A stretch of DNA of 64,000 nucleotides from PALSA-278 sp963760285 (GTDB taxonomy: Bacteria > Acidobacteriota > Terriglobia > Acidiferrales > UBA7541), in the NCBI GenBank assembly GCA_963760285.1, contig CAVXCI010000003.1, positions 558,001-622,000 of the forward strand, given 5' to 3'. A program made the position numbers and the translations under genes. How positions within the stretch are numbered: position 1 is the first letter of the stretch; the number at the start of each line of letters is the position of its first letter. The notes below the pieces were generated by a model. The model saw only the letters and a list, made by a program, of their open reading frames with translations. It was not told the origin of the DNA and did no database searches. Of this stretch, positions 53,143 to 63,614 are shown piece by piece.

Positions 53143-53635
53143 GGTTCTCCGCAATAGCGGCCATCAGCGCGTCATTGGTGACCACGGATTCCGGCGCGGT
53201 ATCCGGCAGGATGCGCTCCACGGCGGCCGTCTGGGCCACGGTGGCGCGCGGCTGGGTATGCAAAGGCCAGACGGCCAGAGAGATAACGATGCCCACCGCC
53301 AGAGCGGCGCTGACCGCCAGGCGCATGAACATGGCTTCCAGCGGCTGCCAGGACAGGCGCTCCTGCTGCTTCCTGCTTTCCTCCTGGCGCACAAGCGACA
53401 TCACATTGTGGGTAAAGCGTTCGCCGGGATCCGGAGCGGGCGCGGCTATCTTTTGCAACAGCAGAGTTCCCTGCCGGGCGCGGTCCAGCGCGCCACGGCA
53501 GGATCCGCAATGCGAGAGATGGGCATCCAGCCGCCAGCGTTCGCCGGATTCCAACTCGCCCTCGATATGGTCTTCCAGAAACGCCTCGTTGCGCGGACAG
53601 GCCCCGGAGCGGGGCCGCGATTTCCAAATCATCAT
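53132..53635 (-). CDS. Zinc-finger anti-sigma factor
   Basis: 167 residues. N-terminal ZAS domain with CPRNEAFLEDHIEGELESGERWRLDAHLSHCGSC (Cx...HxxxCxxC pattern), one membrane helix near 95-115, periplasmic tail. The start overlaps the sigma stop (ATGA). It would hold the ECF factor inactive until envelope stress. The Spy-like gene follows. Confidence 0.85.
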   Translation of the reverse strand: MMIWKSRPRSGACPRNEAFLEDHIEGELESGERWRLDAHLSHCGSCRGALDRARQGTLLLQKIAAPAPDPGERFTHNVMSLVRQEESRKQQERLSWQPLEAMFMRLAVSAALAVGIVISLAVWPLHTQPRATVAQTAAVERILPDTAPESVVTNDALMAAIAENHGK

Positions 53636-54303
53636 CTTGCTCCCCTGGCGCGAGCCGTCCCGGAACGCCGGGAGCGGTCACGAAACTCCAGCAACCGGGC
53701 GCGGGCGCGGAATAGCCGCACTTTGACGGTATTCACGTTCAGATTGAGAATTTTTCCAACTTCCTTTACCGAAAAACCTTCCACTTCCTTGAGCATCAAA
53801 ATTCGGCGGTCCTCTTCGGCGAGCAACGAAAGAAGGCCCTCCACAAGGTCCCTCTGGATGGCGCGCTCGGCGGGGTCCACAAAACCGCCATCGCCGGAAA
53901 GGCTGTCCAGCTTGCGGACCTGCTCCTCGCTCAAATCCGCCTCCAGCACCTGGGGGCGGGCCTTGCGGCGGCGCAGATTGTCCCAGCATTCATTGACGGT
54001 GATCTTATAAAGCCAGGTGGAAAAGGCGGAACGCAGATCGAAGCGGGGCAAGGATGTATAGGCCTTCAAGAACACCTGCTGGGATACGTCTTCCGCTTCC
54101 TCGCGGCGGCGGAGGATGCCGGAAGCCACGGCAAAGACGCGGCGCTGATGACGGCGAACCAGCTCCTCATAAGCGCCCGCGTCCCCGCGCTGGGCGCGGC
54201 GGACGATCTGCGATTCATCCCCTGCCTGGGCGGTTTGCGAGGGCACATTGGCCAGAGTAGCAGTGGCGGCAGTGGCGGTCACACTTTTTGTGACGTTGAT
54301 CAT
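53632..54303 (-). CDS. ECF-type RNA polymerase sigma factor
   Basis: 223 residues. Region 2 in YEELVRRHQRRVFAVASGILRRREEAEDVSQQVFLKAY and FSTWLYKITVNECWDNLRRRK, region 4 in LEEDRRILMLKEVEGFSVKEVGKILNLNVNTVKVRLFRARARL. It is the first gene of the three-gene operon with anti-sigma and Spy-like protein. It may activate its own promoter. Confidence 0.92.
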   Translation of the reverse strand: MINVTKSVTATAATATLANVPSQTAQAGDESQIVRRAQRGDAGAYEELVRRHQRRVFAVASGILRRREEAEDVSQQVFLKAYTSLPRFDLRSAFSTWLYKITVNECWDNLRRRKARPQVLEADLSEEQVRKLDSLSGDGGFVDPAERAIQRDLVEGLLSLLAEEDRRILMLKEVEGFSVKEVGKILNLNVNTVKVRLFRARARLLEFRDRSRRSGTARARGAR

Positions 54304-54387
54304 GGCGCGATGGTTACAGTACTGGAACTGTTGATGACCTTAAAATGGTCCTTGCCTCGCTATATAGACATATGCAATATTACTCTC

Positions 54388-54759
54388 ATGATAATCGGAG
54401 AGCGGTTGCGCTTATTGCGCGAAACGAAAAAACTGTCACAGGGCGATATTGAGAAGCGGACCGGACTTCTTCGCTGCTACATATCGCGGGTAGAGAACGG
54501 CCACACCGTTCCCTCCATTGAGACGCTGGAAAAGCTGGCGCGGGCCATGGAAATCCCCCTCTATCAGCTTTTCTACGACGGCGACGAGCCACCTGAGTTA
54601 CCCAACCTTCCGAAGCGGAAAACCGCCGACGAAATTGCGTGGGGCAGCCAGGGCAAAGAGGCGCGGTTCCTTGGGAACCTCCGCCGCACGCTCGGCCAAC
54701 TCGAGGAAGAGGATCGCCGGTTGCTGCTCTATATGGCGCAAAAGATGGCAAGCCGCTAG
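54388..54759 (+). CDS. XRE-family helix-turn-helix regulator
   Basis: 123 residues from ATG 54388. HTH_3 at residues 5-60: IGERLRLLRETKKLSQGDIEKRTGLLRCYISRVENGHTVPSIETLEKLARAMEIPL. The C-terminal half is helical (LEEEDRRLLLYMAQKM) and may dimerise. Lies divergent from the ECF sigma operon by 84 bp and could regulate it. No obvious ligand domain. Confidence 0.88.
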   Translation: MIIGERLRLLRETKKLSQGDIEKRTGLLRCYISRVENGHTVPSIETLEKLARAMEIPLYQLFYDGDEPPELPNLPKRKTADEIAWGSQGKEARFLGNLRRTLGQLEEEDRRLLLYMAQKMASR

Positions 54760-54801
54760 TGTGACGTGAAGCGGGAAATTCCCGCTTCGTGGGGGATTCA
54801 G

Positions 54802-56359
54802 TCATTCCCATTCGATAGTGCTCGGTGGTTTGGAACTGATGTCATAAACCACTCGGTTCACTCCGGGCACTTCATTCACCACACGCACCGAAATTGCCTC
54901 GAGCACCGGCGCGGGCAGCCGCACCCAATCCGCGGTCATCGCGTCTTCGGACTCGACCACCCGGACGGCCAGCGTGTACCCATACGTCCGGCAATCCCCC
55001 ATTACGCCGACGCTGCGCACCGGCAGCAGGACGCCAAACGCCTGCCAGACCTGTTCGTAGAGGCCGGCTTTGCGAATTTCTTCCGCACGATGGCATCCGC
55101 CCGGCGCAGTGTGTCCAATCTTTCTGGTGTGATTTCGCCGACCACGCGTACGGCCAGCCCCGGTCCGGGAAACGGATGCTTCACCAGAATTTCCCGTGGC
55201 AAACCCAGTTCTCTCCCAATGCGGCGGACCTCGTCCTTAAATAGATCGCGCAGCGGTTCAATCAGCTTGAATTTCATGTCCTTGGGCAGTCCGCCGACGT
55301 TGTGATGCGTTTTGATGGTGGAGGACGGGCCTTTCACGGAGACGGATTCGATGACGTCCGGATAAAGCGTGCCCTGCACGAGGAACTGGCTCCCTTGGCG
55401 CTCGGAAGTCTTCGGCCAGAAACCGGGTAGCCTCTTCGTCAAATACAGCCATGAATTCCCCGCCGATTTTTTTGCGTTTCTCTTCGGGGTCGGTGACGCC
55501 CTTCAATTTCGCCAGAAACGCACCGAGGCGTCCACGCCGCGAACATTGAGCCAAGCCGGCTGCGCAGCAATTCCAGGGTATCGGCGAACTCGTTCATGCG
55601 CAGCAGGCCGGTATCCACGAAGACATTGACCAGCCGCTCGCCAATGGCGCGGTGAACCAACACGGCGGCTACCGCTGAATCCACCCCTCCGCTGAGGGCG
55701 CAGATGGCATGGCCCGTCCCCATGCGCTGGCGAATGGATTCCACCGCCTGAGCGATAAAGCTGGAGCTGTCCCAATTGGGTTTCGCGCCGCAGATCTCGC
55801 GAACAAAATTGCGGAGAATGCCCTCGCCCTCCTCGGTGTGGCGGACTTCAGGATGAAATTCCACGCCGTAAAAACCGCGCGCGGCGTCTTCAATGGCCCC
55901 GATGGCGTTGCCCGTGCGCGCGGTGAGCACAAAACCCTTCGCCAGGCCGGCGACGTGGTCGCCGTGGCTGTTCCACACTTTCAGTTGCCAGGGCAGGCCG
56001 CGAAACAACCGGGATTCGCGCTCCACGTCGAGCCGTCCGGGACCGTATTCGTGACGCTCGGCGCGCTCCACCTGTCCGCCGAGTTGGCGAGTCATCCATT
56101 GCATCCCATAGCAAATCCCCAGGACGGGAATGCCGAGTTCGAGAATGCGCGGGTCGGCGGCGGGCGCGTCGGCGTCATAGACCGAACAGGGTCCGCCGGA
56201 AAGGATTATGCCCGCGGGATTGAGGCTCCGGATTTCATCGAGCGGCGCGGAGCAAGGCAGAATGGCGGAGAACACTTCCTGCTCGCGGATCCGCCGCGCA
56301 ATCAACTGCGTATATTGCCCGCCAAAATCCAGAACGACAATTCCACCCGGCACGCTCAA
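54802..56359 (-). CDS. guaA: GMP synthase (glutamine-hydrolysing), with frameshifts
   Basis: Length ~519 codons, as expected. GATase class I (GICYGMQWM nucleophile, FHPEV), ATP-pyrophosphatase P-loop (ALSGGVDSAVAA), then VTDPEEKRKKIGGEF, QGTLYPDVIESVS, HHNVGGLPKDMKFKLIEPLRDLFKDEVRRIGRELGLP, KHPFPGPGLAVRVVGEIT and a C-terminal dimer region ending in TIEWE. At least three frame changes (near 55545, 55430, 55070) in short runs break it. Because all motifs are there and the length is intact, assembly error is the likely reason. It overlaps leuS by ATGA. Confidence 0.9.
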
Positions 56360-58916
56360 TGAATTCTTCCTGTGCGGAAAAACAAACCGCAGCGGCCTAC
56401 TCCGCGAGCTTTTCGCGCAGCCTGCTGAATCACGATATTCACCAGTTTTTTCGGCACCACAACGACGCGAACCACGCGCTGGCCTGCGAGCGCGGTCACC
56501 ACGCGCGGCTCCGCCAGGGCGCGGTCTTTCACTTCCGATTCGGAAAAGCCATCATTCACCAGCAGCCTTCCGCGCAGCTTTCCGTTCACCTGAACGATCA
56601 ATTCGAATTCCTCCGCGCGCGCCAGATCTTTCGCGCCACGCCGGCCACGCCTGAAGGCCGATGCCATCTTCATGGCCAATCATCCGCCACAACTCCTCGG
56701 CGAGGTGCGGCGTGATGGGCGCCATCATCAGAAGAAGTATCTCCACGCGGCCTTCACCACTTCCGGGCGCGCGCCGTCTTCCAGCGGTTCCTGCTCATGC
56801 AGCGTGTTGACCAATTCCATCATCAGCGCGATGGCGCTGTTGAAGTGCCAGCGCACTTCAAAATCCTGCGTCACGCGGCGAAGGCCTGATGCGCCTTCTG
56901 CAGGATGGCCTTTTCCTTCGCGGACAGATTGCCAGGTTCCAGCGCACCCCCCGCGGCGGCGCGAACTCCGTTCCATACGCGCGGCGTGGCGATCAACCAG
57001 CCGGAAAACGCGGTGGAGAAACCGCGAGCAGCCGTCAATCGCGGACTCGCTCCACTCCAAATCCTTTTCCGGCGGCGCGGCAAAAAGCGTATAGAGCCGC
57101 CCCGTATCGCAGCCGTATTTTTCCGCCATCTCCGCCGCGCCCACCACGTTGCCGCGCGATTTGGACATGGCCACTCCGCCCTTCTGCACCATCCCCTGCG
57201 TGAAGAGCGGCTGATGGGCTCGTCATGCTGCACCAGTCCCATATCTTTCATCACTTTGCAGAAGAATCGCGTGTAGAGCAGATGCAGAATCGCGTGCGTG
57301 ATTCCGCCGACGTACTGGTCCACCGGCAACCAGTACGCCGCGATTTTCTGATCGAACGGCGCTTTCTCGTTGTGCGGATCAGTATAGCGATAGAAATACC
57401 AGGATGAATCCATGAACGTGTCCATGGTGTCCGTTTCGCGCCGCGCGTCGCCGCCGCATTTCGGGCACCTCACGTTCGACGAATTCCGGCACCTGCGCCA
57501 GCGGCGATTCGCCCATGCCCGTCAATTTCACATTCGCGGGCAGCACAACGGGCAATTGATTGTCCGGCACCGGAACCATTCCGCACGCTCCGCAGTAAAT
57601 GATGGGAATTGGCGTGCCCCAATAACGCTGCCGCGAAATGCCCCAGTCGCGCAGGCGGAACGTTGTCTGCGGCTCGCCGAACCCGCGCGCTTTCGCGTCG
57701 GCGGTCATTTTCTTCAATGCTTCTTCGGACGTCAGCCCGGTATACGGCCCCGAATTCACAGACATGCCAAATTCCGTCTGCGCCGCCTCCAGTTTTGCCG
57801 AATCCGGCTCCGGACCGTCCGCCGGCTTCACCACAATACGAATCGGCAGCTTGTATTTTCTTGCGAATTCAAAGTCGCGCTGGTCGTGCCCCGGCACGGA
57901 CATCACCGCTCCCGTTCCATATTCCGCCAGCACGAAATTTCCCACCCAGATCGGAATTTCTTCACCTGAAAACGGATTCACGGCATAGCGCCCGGTGAAG
58001 AATCCAACCTTCTCCGCTGTTTCCAGATCTTCAGCGCGCACCGACTGTCCCCGCAGGCGGTTCCATTCGGCAATGGCGGCCTGGTCAGCGTTTTGCAGCA
58101 GCGTGGGCAGCAGCGGATGTCGCGGAGACAGAATCACCGCCGTGGCGCCATAAATGGTGTCAATGCGCGTGGTAAAAATTTCCACGGACTGCCCGCCCCC
58201 ATCCTTCACCGCGAATCGCACGCGCGCGCCTTGCGACCGCCCAATCCAGTTGCGCTGCATCAGCAGAACGCGCTCCGGCCAGCCTTCCACGAGTTGCGCA
58301 TGGCCGTCCAGCAGCGCATCCGCGTACGCCGTCGTCTTCAGGAACCACTGCTCAATTTCACGTGTTTCCACCAGCGTGGTCTCATGACGCCAGCAGCAGC
58401 CGTCCTCCACCTGCTCGTTGGCCAGCACCGTGGCGCACTTGGGACACCAGTTCACCCGGCTTTTTTTGCGGTAGGCCAGGCCGCGCTCCAACATGCGCAG
58501 GAAGAACCACTGGTTCCAGCGGTAATATTCGGGATCGCATGTTGCGATTTCGCGGCGCCAGTCATAGCTGAATCCGAACCGCTTCAACACGCTCTTGAAT
58601 TCGGCGATGTTTCCGCGCGTCCATTCCCCGGGTCCAGTTTGTGATTGATGGCCGCGTTTTCCGCGGGCAGACCGAACGCGTCCCAGCCCATGGGATGGAG
58701 CACGTTGAATCCGCACATGCGCTTGTAACGCGCCACCGCGTCGCCAATGGTGTAATTGCGCATGTGGCCCATGTGCATCGTGCCGGAAGGATACGGGAGC
58801 ATTTCCAGCATGTAGAATTTGGGACGCGCGGAATCCACGTCCGCGTGGAATTCCCCGCGCTCTTCCCAGATGCGCTGCCATTTCGCTTCTATCTGTTGTG
58901 GATCGTATTCAGCCAC
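56356..58916 (-). CDS. leuS: Leucyl-tRNA synthetase, with multiple frameshifts
   Basis: Starts at GTG 58916 (MAEYDPQQIEAKWQRIWEE), ~853 codons, the usual length. HIGH motif as PSGTMHMGHMRN, the editing domain (TTRIDTIYGATAVILSP), catalytic core RDWGISRQRYWGTPIPI, and the KMSKS-type motif as AMSKSRGNVV. The anticodon-binding domain (FNSAIALMMELVN, MMAPITPHLAEELW) and C-terminal domain (VQVNGKLRG...VPKKLVNIV) follow. At least six frame changes occur between 58620 and 56635. Since the enzyme is essential and every domain is present, indel errors are likely. It overlaps guaA by ATGA and nfo by 8 bp. Confidence 0.92.
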
Positions 58917-59977
58917 GGGCGGACTTCCTCGCTGTTTTATGCCCCGTCTTCTTCCGCGCGGCGGGAGTTTTCTTCGGCGCTTTGCGCGCGCCGCGGAACA
59001 TGGTGAATCCGCGCTCCTGCGCGGGGATTTCCACGCCGTCCCGCGCCACCAGCTTCCAGAGCGCTTCGACGTTGCTGCGGTCGTCGCCGGCGGCGTCAAT
59101 GGGCGTCTCCAGTATGAACGCACGTCCCGCCAGAAGCGGATGCCGGAGGATTCTGCCAAACGCTTCCAGGCCGATGTGGCCTTCGCCGATATTTTGGTGG
59201 CGGTCCACGTGCGAGCCCAGCGGCGTTTTCGAATCATTCATGTGGACCACGCGAACACTTTGCAGCCCCACGGTGCGCTCAATTTCGAAGAGCGTCTGCT
59301 CCAGACCTTCCGGCGTGCGAATCTCGAACCCCGCGGCGAGCAGATGCGCGGTGTCCAGGCAAATTCCCAATGGCAGATCCGGACAGCCATCACGGATGGC
59401 GGCCAGTTCTTCAAATCGCGCGCCGAGACAAGTTCCCTGTCCCGCGGTATTTTCCAGCAGAACCTGAAGGCCTTCCATCTTCAGCCCGCGCATGGACTGC
59501 TTCAGGCCGTCGGCAACGGCGGCGAGCGCCGGCTCGAGCGGGCCGCCCGACGCGGCTTCCGGGATGCAGCACCAGAAAATCGGCGCCCAGATCGAGTGCG
59601 CGCTGCAAGTCTCCGCGAAAACCCTGCACCGAGCGGACGCGCAGCATGGAATTGGGCGTGGCCAGATTGATCAGGTAGTTGGCATGAATCACCACCGGCC
59701 CCAGGCCGAGTTCGGCGCGGCGTTCGCGGAATCGCGTGCCATCGGCTTCCGCGATGCGCGGGCTGTGTCCCCACATGCGCGGACTGGCGGAAAAAATCTG
59801 CAGGCAGTTGGCGCCGAGCTTTCTGGCGCTGTCCAGAGCTTCAACGCGGTCGCCGGCGGTGGAGGTGTGTATGCCGATGCGCGGCAGGTTGGACGCAGGC
59901 GCGATCGGAGACGCGGGCGCGGTGCGCGCGTCCGGGGCGGTGTCGGGATAGACTTCGATTTCGCGCGTTGACGTCAT
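58909..59977 (-). CDS. nfo: Deoxyribonuclease IV (endonuclease IV), one frameshift
   Basis: Starts at ATG 59977 after a short variable N-terminus. AP-endonuclease TIM barrel: IGIHTSTAGDRVEALDSARKLGANCLQIF, VIHANYLINLATPN, DFLVLHPGS, then in another frame VLLENTAGQGTCLG, ICLDTAHLLAAG, VVHMNDSKTPLGSHVDRHQNIGEGHIG and FILETP, giving the zinc ligands H, E, D and H. A single frameshift near 59540 in a GGGCGG-like run divides it. A basic C-terminal tail (KKTPAARKKTGHKTARK) ends it. It starts the operon nfo-leuS-guaA and repairs abasic sites. Confidence 0.9.
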
Positions 59978-60193
59978 TTTCTGAAATGTGCCGGAGCCGG
60001 CCCTGCTGATTGCTGCCGCCCTTTGGCGGCCAGGACAGGAGATGAAGCGAAGAACCCTCGCCCGCGGGCCGGAGTCACTCTTCATTTTAACGGAACCCTG
60101 CCGCGCACCGCAAACTTGGGACAACGGCAATGGCCTGCACAAACTGCGTCGGATGGCGTGTGCTATACTTTTGAACAGGGAGCCAAAACCGGA

Positions 60194-61805
60194 ATGCATT
60201 CTTCCCGCCGAGCCACTGTAGTCACCATCATGATTTTGGGACTGTGCGCCTTGATTGGAGGCCTCTATGGGCCGTCCGTGAAGGCCACGGCGGCGGGGGC
60301 CGGCGACCTGCAATCCTCGGTGCGGACGTTTTCGCGCGTGCTCTCCATCGTGCAGCAGAACTACGCCGAGCCGGTGGACACGGAAAAGATTGTCTACGAC
60401 GGCGCGATTCCCGGCATGTTGCACGTGCTGGATCCCCACTCCAATTTCTTCGACCCCAAGGAATACGCGCAGCTCCGCGAGGAGCAGCACGGCCACTACT
60501 ACGGCGTGGGCATGACCGTCGCGCCGCAGGGCGACCAGACAGTGGTGGTGGCGCCGTTCGTCGGCTCGCCGGCCTACAAAGCGGGCATTCGGCCGGGCGA
60601 CTTGATTGATTCCGTGGACGGAAAAACGTGCCACGGGCTCACCACCACGGAAGTGGCGGACATGCTGAAGGGGCCCAAGGGGACGGACGTCCACATCGCG
60701 CTGACCCGCGAAGGCTGGGCGCAGCCGATTGAAGTGAAAGTGACGCGCGATGAAATTCCGCGTCCCGGCGTGGATTTCTACACGCATGGTCAAACCGGGA
60801 ATCGGTTACGTGCGCGTTCTGACATTCAACGAAACCACGGACAGCGAACTGGCGGAGGCGCTGCAGAAGCTGGACTATCCGCATCTCGACGGGCTGATCC
60901 TCGATCTGCGGAACAACACCGGCGGACTGCTGCCGGAAGCGGTGGGCATCGGCGACATGTTCCTGGAAAAGAATGAGCTGATTGTTTCCCACCGCGGACG
61001 GTCTTCACCGGAGCGGTCCTACTACGCGCTGCGCGGAAACAACGGCGCGGAAGTTCCCCTCGTGGTGCTGATCAACGGCCAGAGCGCCTCGGCTTCGGAA
61101 ATTGTGGCCGGAGCGATGCAGGATCACGACCGCGCGCTGGTGGTGGGGGAGACCAGCTTCGGCAAGGGGCTGGTGCAGACGCAGTTTCCGCTGAGCGAAG
61201 ATACCGCGTTGCTGCTGACCACGGCGAAATACTACACGCCCAGCGGACGGCTGGTGCAGCGCGATTACAAGCACGTCTCGCTGTACGACTACCATTACAA
61301 TCCGCAGAAACCCAAGCAGCCGGAAGTGAAGCTCACCGACAGCGGACGGCAGGTTTTTGGCGGCGGCGGAATCACGCCGGATATCGTCGTCCAGCCGCTG
61401 AAGGCCGACTCCTTCCAGGAAACGCTGGTTCGCCACGGAGTGTTTTATCCCTTCGAAGGCGGCGTGGGCGACTTCACCCGCTATTTCATGGGCACGCGGC
61501 CGGACATCCAGCACGGCTGGAAACCGGATGCGGCCACCATGAAAGTCTTCCAGCAATATCTGGACAAGGAAAAAATCCCCTACACCGCGGACGACATCCA
61601 GAAAAACCTCGACTGGATCAAATGGAAGATTCAGGTGGAAGTGGATACCTCGGCTTTCGGCCTCACCGACGGCTACAAGGTGGAACTCGAACAGGATCCC
61701 CAGCTCGAAAGAGCCATCGAGGCCATCCCCCAGGCCAAGGCGCTCTACGAAAACGCCCGCAAAATTCTGGCCGAACGCCAGAACACCCAGGCCGTACATC
61801 CTTAG
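60194..61805 (+). CDS. Carboxy-terminal processing protease (S41), one frameshift
   Basis: About 537 codons from ATG 60194. N-terminal signal anchor (VVTIMILGLCALIGGLYG), PDZ domain (GVGMTVAPQGDQTVVVAPFVGSPAYKAGIRPGDLIDSVDG), and a frame change near 60785. Then the S41 protease core: GIGYVRVLTFNETT, LDLRNNTGGLLPEA, catalytic S in INGQSASASEIVAGAMQD and catalytic K in GETSFGKGLVQT. It cleaves C-termini of envelope proteins. It is divergent from nfo. Confidence 0.9.
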
Positions 61806-61826
61806 AGAACTGTCTGGCAGAAAATT

Positions 61827-61902
61827 TGGTGGACCACGGGGGGCTCGAACCCCCGACCTCCTCGTTGCGAACGAGGCGCTCTCCCAGCTGAGCTAGTGGC
61901 CC
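61827..61902 (-). tRNA. tRNA-Ala (anticodon CGC)
   Basis: 76 nt with encoded CCA. Acceptor stem GGGCCAC/GTGGTCC, D arm TAGCTCAGCTGGGAGAGC, anticodon stem CCTCG/CGAGG with loop TTCGCAA (anticodon CGC, reading GCG), T arm with GGTTCGAGCCC. All arms pair well. Confidence 0.95.
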
Positions 61903-62060
61903 ACGAGAACTAGCAGCCGCGCAAATCGTTTGTGCGATCCAGCCGCCGCGTCTATTGTAACAAAGCACTCCCACCGCGCCAATCCGCCCGGAAAACTGAA
62001 GAAATTCATTCCCTGCCGGACTCCTCGGCCCGTACTGTAGCGGGCCAAAGGACGGTACCC

Positions 62061-62201
62061 ATGAGCGAACAAACCGATGCCGAACGCGACGTTGAACTAA
62101 AACATATTGCCGGCGAATTGCGCCAGCTCAACAAAACCATGGCTGAAATTCTCAAGGCCCTCACTCCCAAAGCCGAATCGCCCACTCCCGGCAGAAAATA
62201 G
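62061..62201 (+). CDS. Small coiled-coil protein
   Basis: 46 residues from ATG 62061 (AAAGGA upstream), MSEQTDAERDVELKHIAGELRQLNKTMAEILKAL, one amphipathic helix, then a P/T tail. Short conserved-looking acidobacterial type; function unknown. Confidence 0.5.
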   Translation: MSEQTDAERDVELKHIAGELRQLNKTMAEILKALTPKAESPTPGRK

Positions 62202-62389
62202 CTCTCGCTAACGCTGCCGCCCGATCAGGACAGCTGCCATACCGGCCTTACGTCTGCGACCCAAAATGTTCAACATGTTGCCCGCTGGAAGCCGACTACT
62301 GACGCGGAAAAAACGTGACGGCCCATCACGCGCCGTAAACGAATATGCGAGTTTTGTTTTGGCAGCCGCTGCAATGTAAAATCTCGCGC

Positions 62390-62728
62390 ATGAATCCTCT
62401 CCTCGCTTCGGTATTAACTTCCGCAATGACTGCAGCCTTGGTGGCAAGCATCTTCAATTTGCTCGCACAGGCTCTCGAGCGGAAGGCCAGACGCCATGAC
62501 CTCATTTTTACGAAGTCCGTCGAACTCGCGAAAATGAAGACAGATTTTCTCGTTACCTTCGCACGGGACACCGGAGCGGTGCCGGGCATTCACGACTATG
62601 TTGCTTACGCGGAACAATACTACTGGCTACTTAGCCGACTACACGACGAGGGACGCCTACCGCGAAATTGGCGAGACGAGATTGCCGAGAAATTTCCAAT
62701 GGAGGCCAATCCGAAGCGTCGACTGTAG
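62390..62728 (+). CDS. Membrane-anchored hypothetical protein
   Basis: 112 residues from ATG 62390. A single N-terminal membrane helix (LLASVLTSAMTAALVASIFNLLAQAL), then a helical soluble domain (RKARRHDLIFTKSVELAKMKTDFLVTFA...VAYAEQYYWLLSRL). No family. It lies next to the AbiU2-like gene (facing). Confidence 0.5.
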   Translation: MNPLLASVLTSAMTAALVASIFNLLAQALERKARRHDLIFTKSVELAKMKTDFLVTFARDTGAVPGIHDYVAYAEQYYWLLSRLHDEGRLPRNWRDEIAEKFPMEANPKRRL

Positions 62729-62847
62729 TTCCCGCGCGGAATGTTTAAGTCTTCCCATCAAACGCCTGAGGTCCGGGCGCGAGAACTAGTTGAGACAGTT
62801 GGCTCGCCGGCAGCGGTACCGGACTGATGCTTTTGTCAGCAGAGGTT

Positions 62848-63522
62848 TCACTCCCCAGCTGGCCGTTCCGAGATCCAGGGTACCCGAAATATCACCTTCC
62901 AATCATATTGAAAACAGGGCGTTGCGCTGATGAGATCGGCCGCGCGGAATAACAGTATGTAACGCCTCAACATCGCTTCCAGATGATCAAGGGCGTCGTC
63001 AATATCACCAAACGTCAGGATCTCCTTAAATTCCCTCCTGTCATAGTGAGCAACCCGCTTATCCACATACCTATTCAGGCCAACCGTAGCATCCCGCAAA
63101 TCCTTGATCTCTTTCGTAATTGCTTCTTGGCTAACATGGTCTTCGCCCAGGCCAACGTGACGGTCAAAATCATTATCTGCTGAAGATACCGGCAATTTCC
63201 CCCGTGCACCAAACACCGACCGGTATCGCACACGCGATAAGATGCTCGGGTGCCGTTGAATTTCCTTCAGGAGCCGCACGAACGAGATGCTTTTGTTCTT
63301 TCGGTCGCCGTCAACCAGGCGTCGTATTCCTACTGACATGCTGTTTGCATAAACTGCTCCCATCCATTCGTGAAACGCGTTTTCGACATTGACCTTTGGA
63401 TTTCCAGACACGATCTTCTGGACTTCCCAAAAGATGTATTGACTGGCCCTTAATTGGACAATGTCGTTCTCAATGACTGTCAGCCACTGATCTAATCTCT
63501 GAAAGGATTCATCGTCAGTCAT
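62848..63522 (-). CDS. AbiU2/HEPN-like protein
   Basis: 224 residues from ATG 63522 (GAGGG 7-8 bp upstream). Helical throughout, with ASQYIFWEVQKIVSGN, NAFHEWMGAVYANSMSVGIRRLVDGDRKNKSISFVRLLKEIQRHPSILSR and a basic DKRVAHYDRREF segment. The last resembles the R...H motif of HEPN RNases; overall pattern fits the AbiU2 (abortive infection) domain family. Lower GC than neighbours. Phage-defence role is inferred. Confidence 0.5.
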   Translation of the reverse strand: MTDDESFQRLDQWLTVIENDIVQLRASQYIFWEVQKIVSGNPKVNVENAFHEWMGAVYANSMSVGIRRLVDGDRKNKSISFVRLLKEIQRHPSILSRVRYRSVFGARGKLPVSSADNDFDRHVGLGEDHVSQEAITKEIKDLRDATVGLNRYVDKRVAHYDRREFKEILTFGDIDDALDHLEAMLRRYILLFRAADLISATPCFQYDWKVIFRVPWISERPAGE

Positions 63523-63614
63523 TCTATCACCCTCGCTCGCGAATCCATGCAGCACGAATCTATACATGGAGCATAGTTCGACTAAGGTGCTGCAATCCCA
63601 GTAGAACAGAGCAC

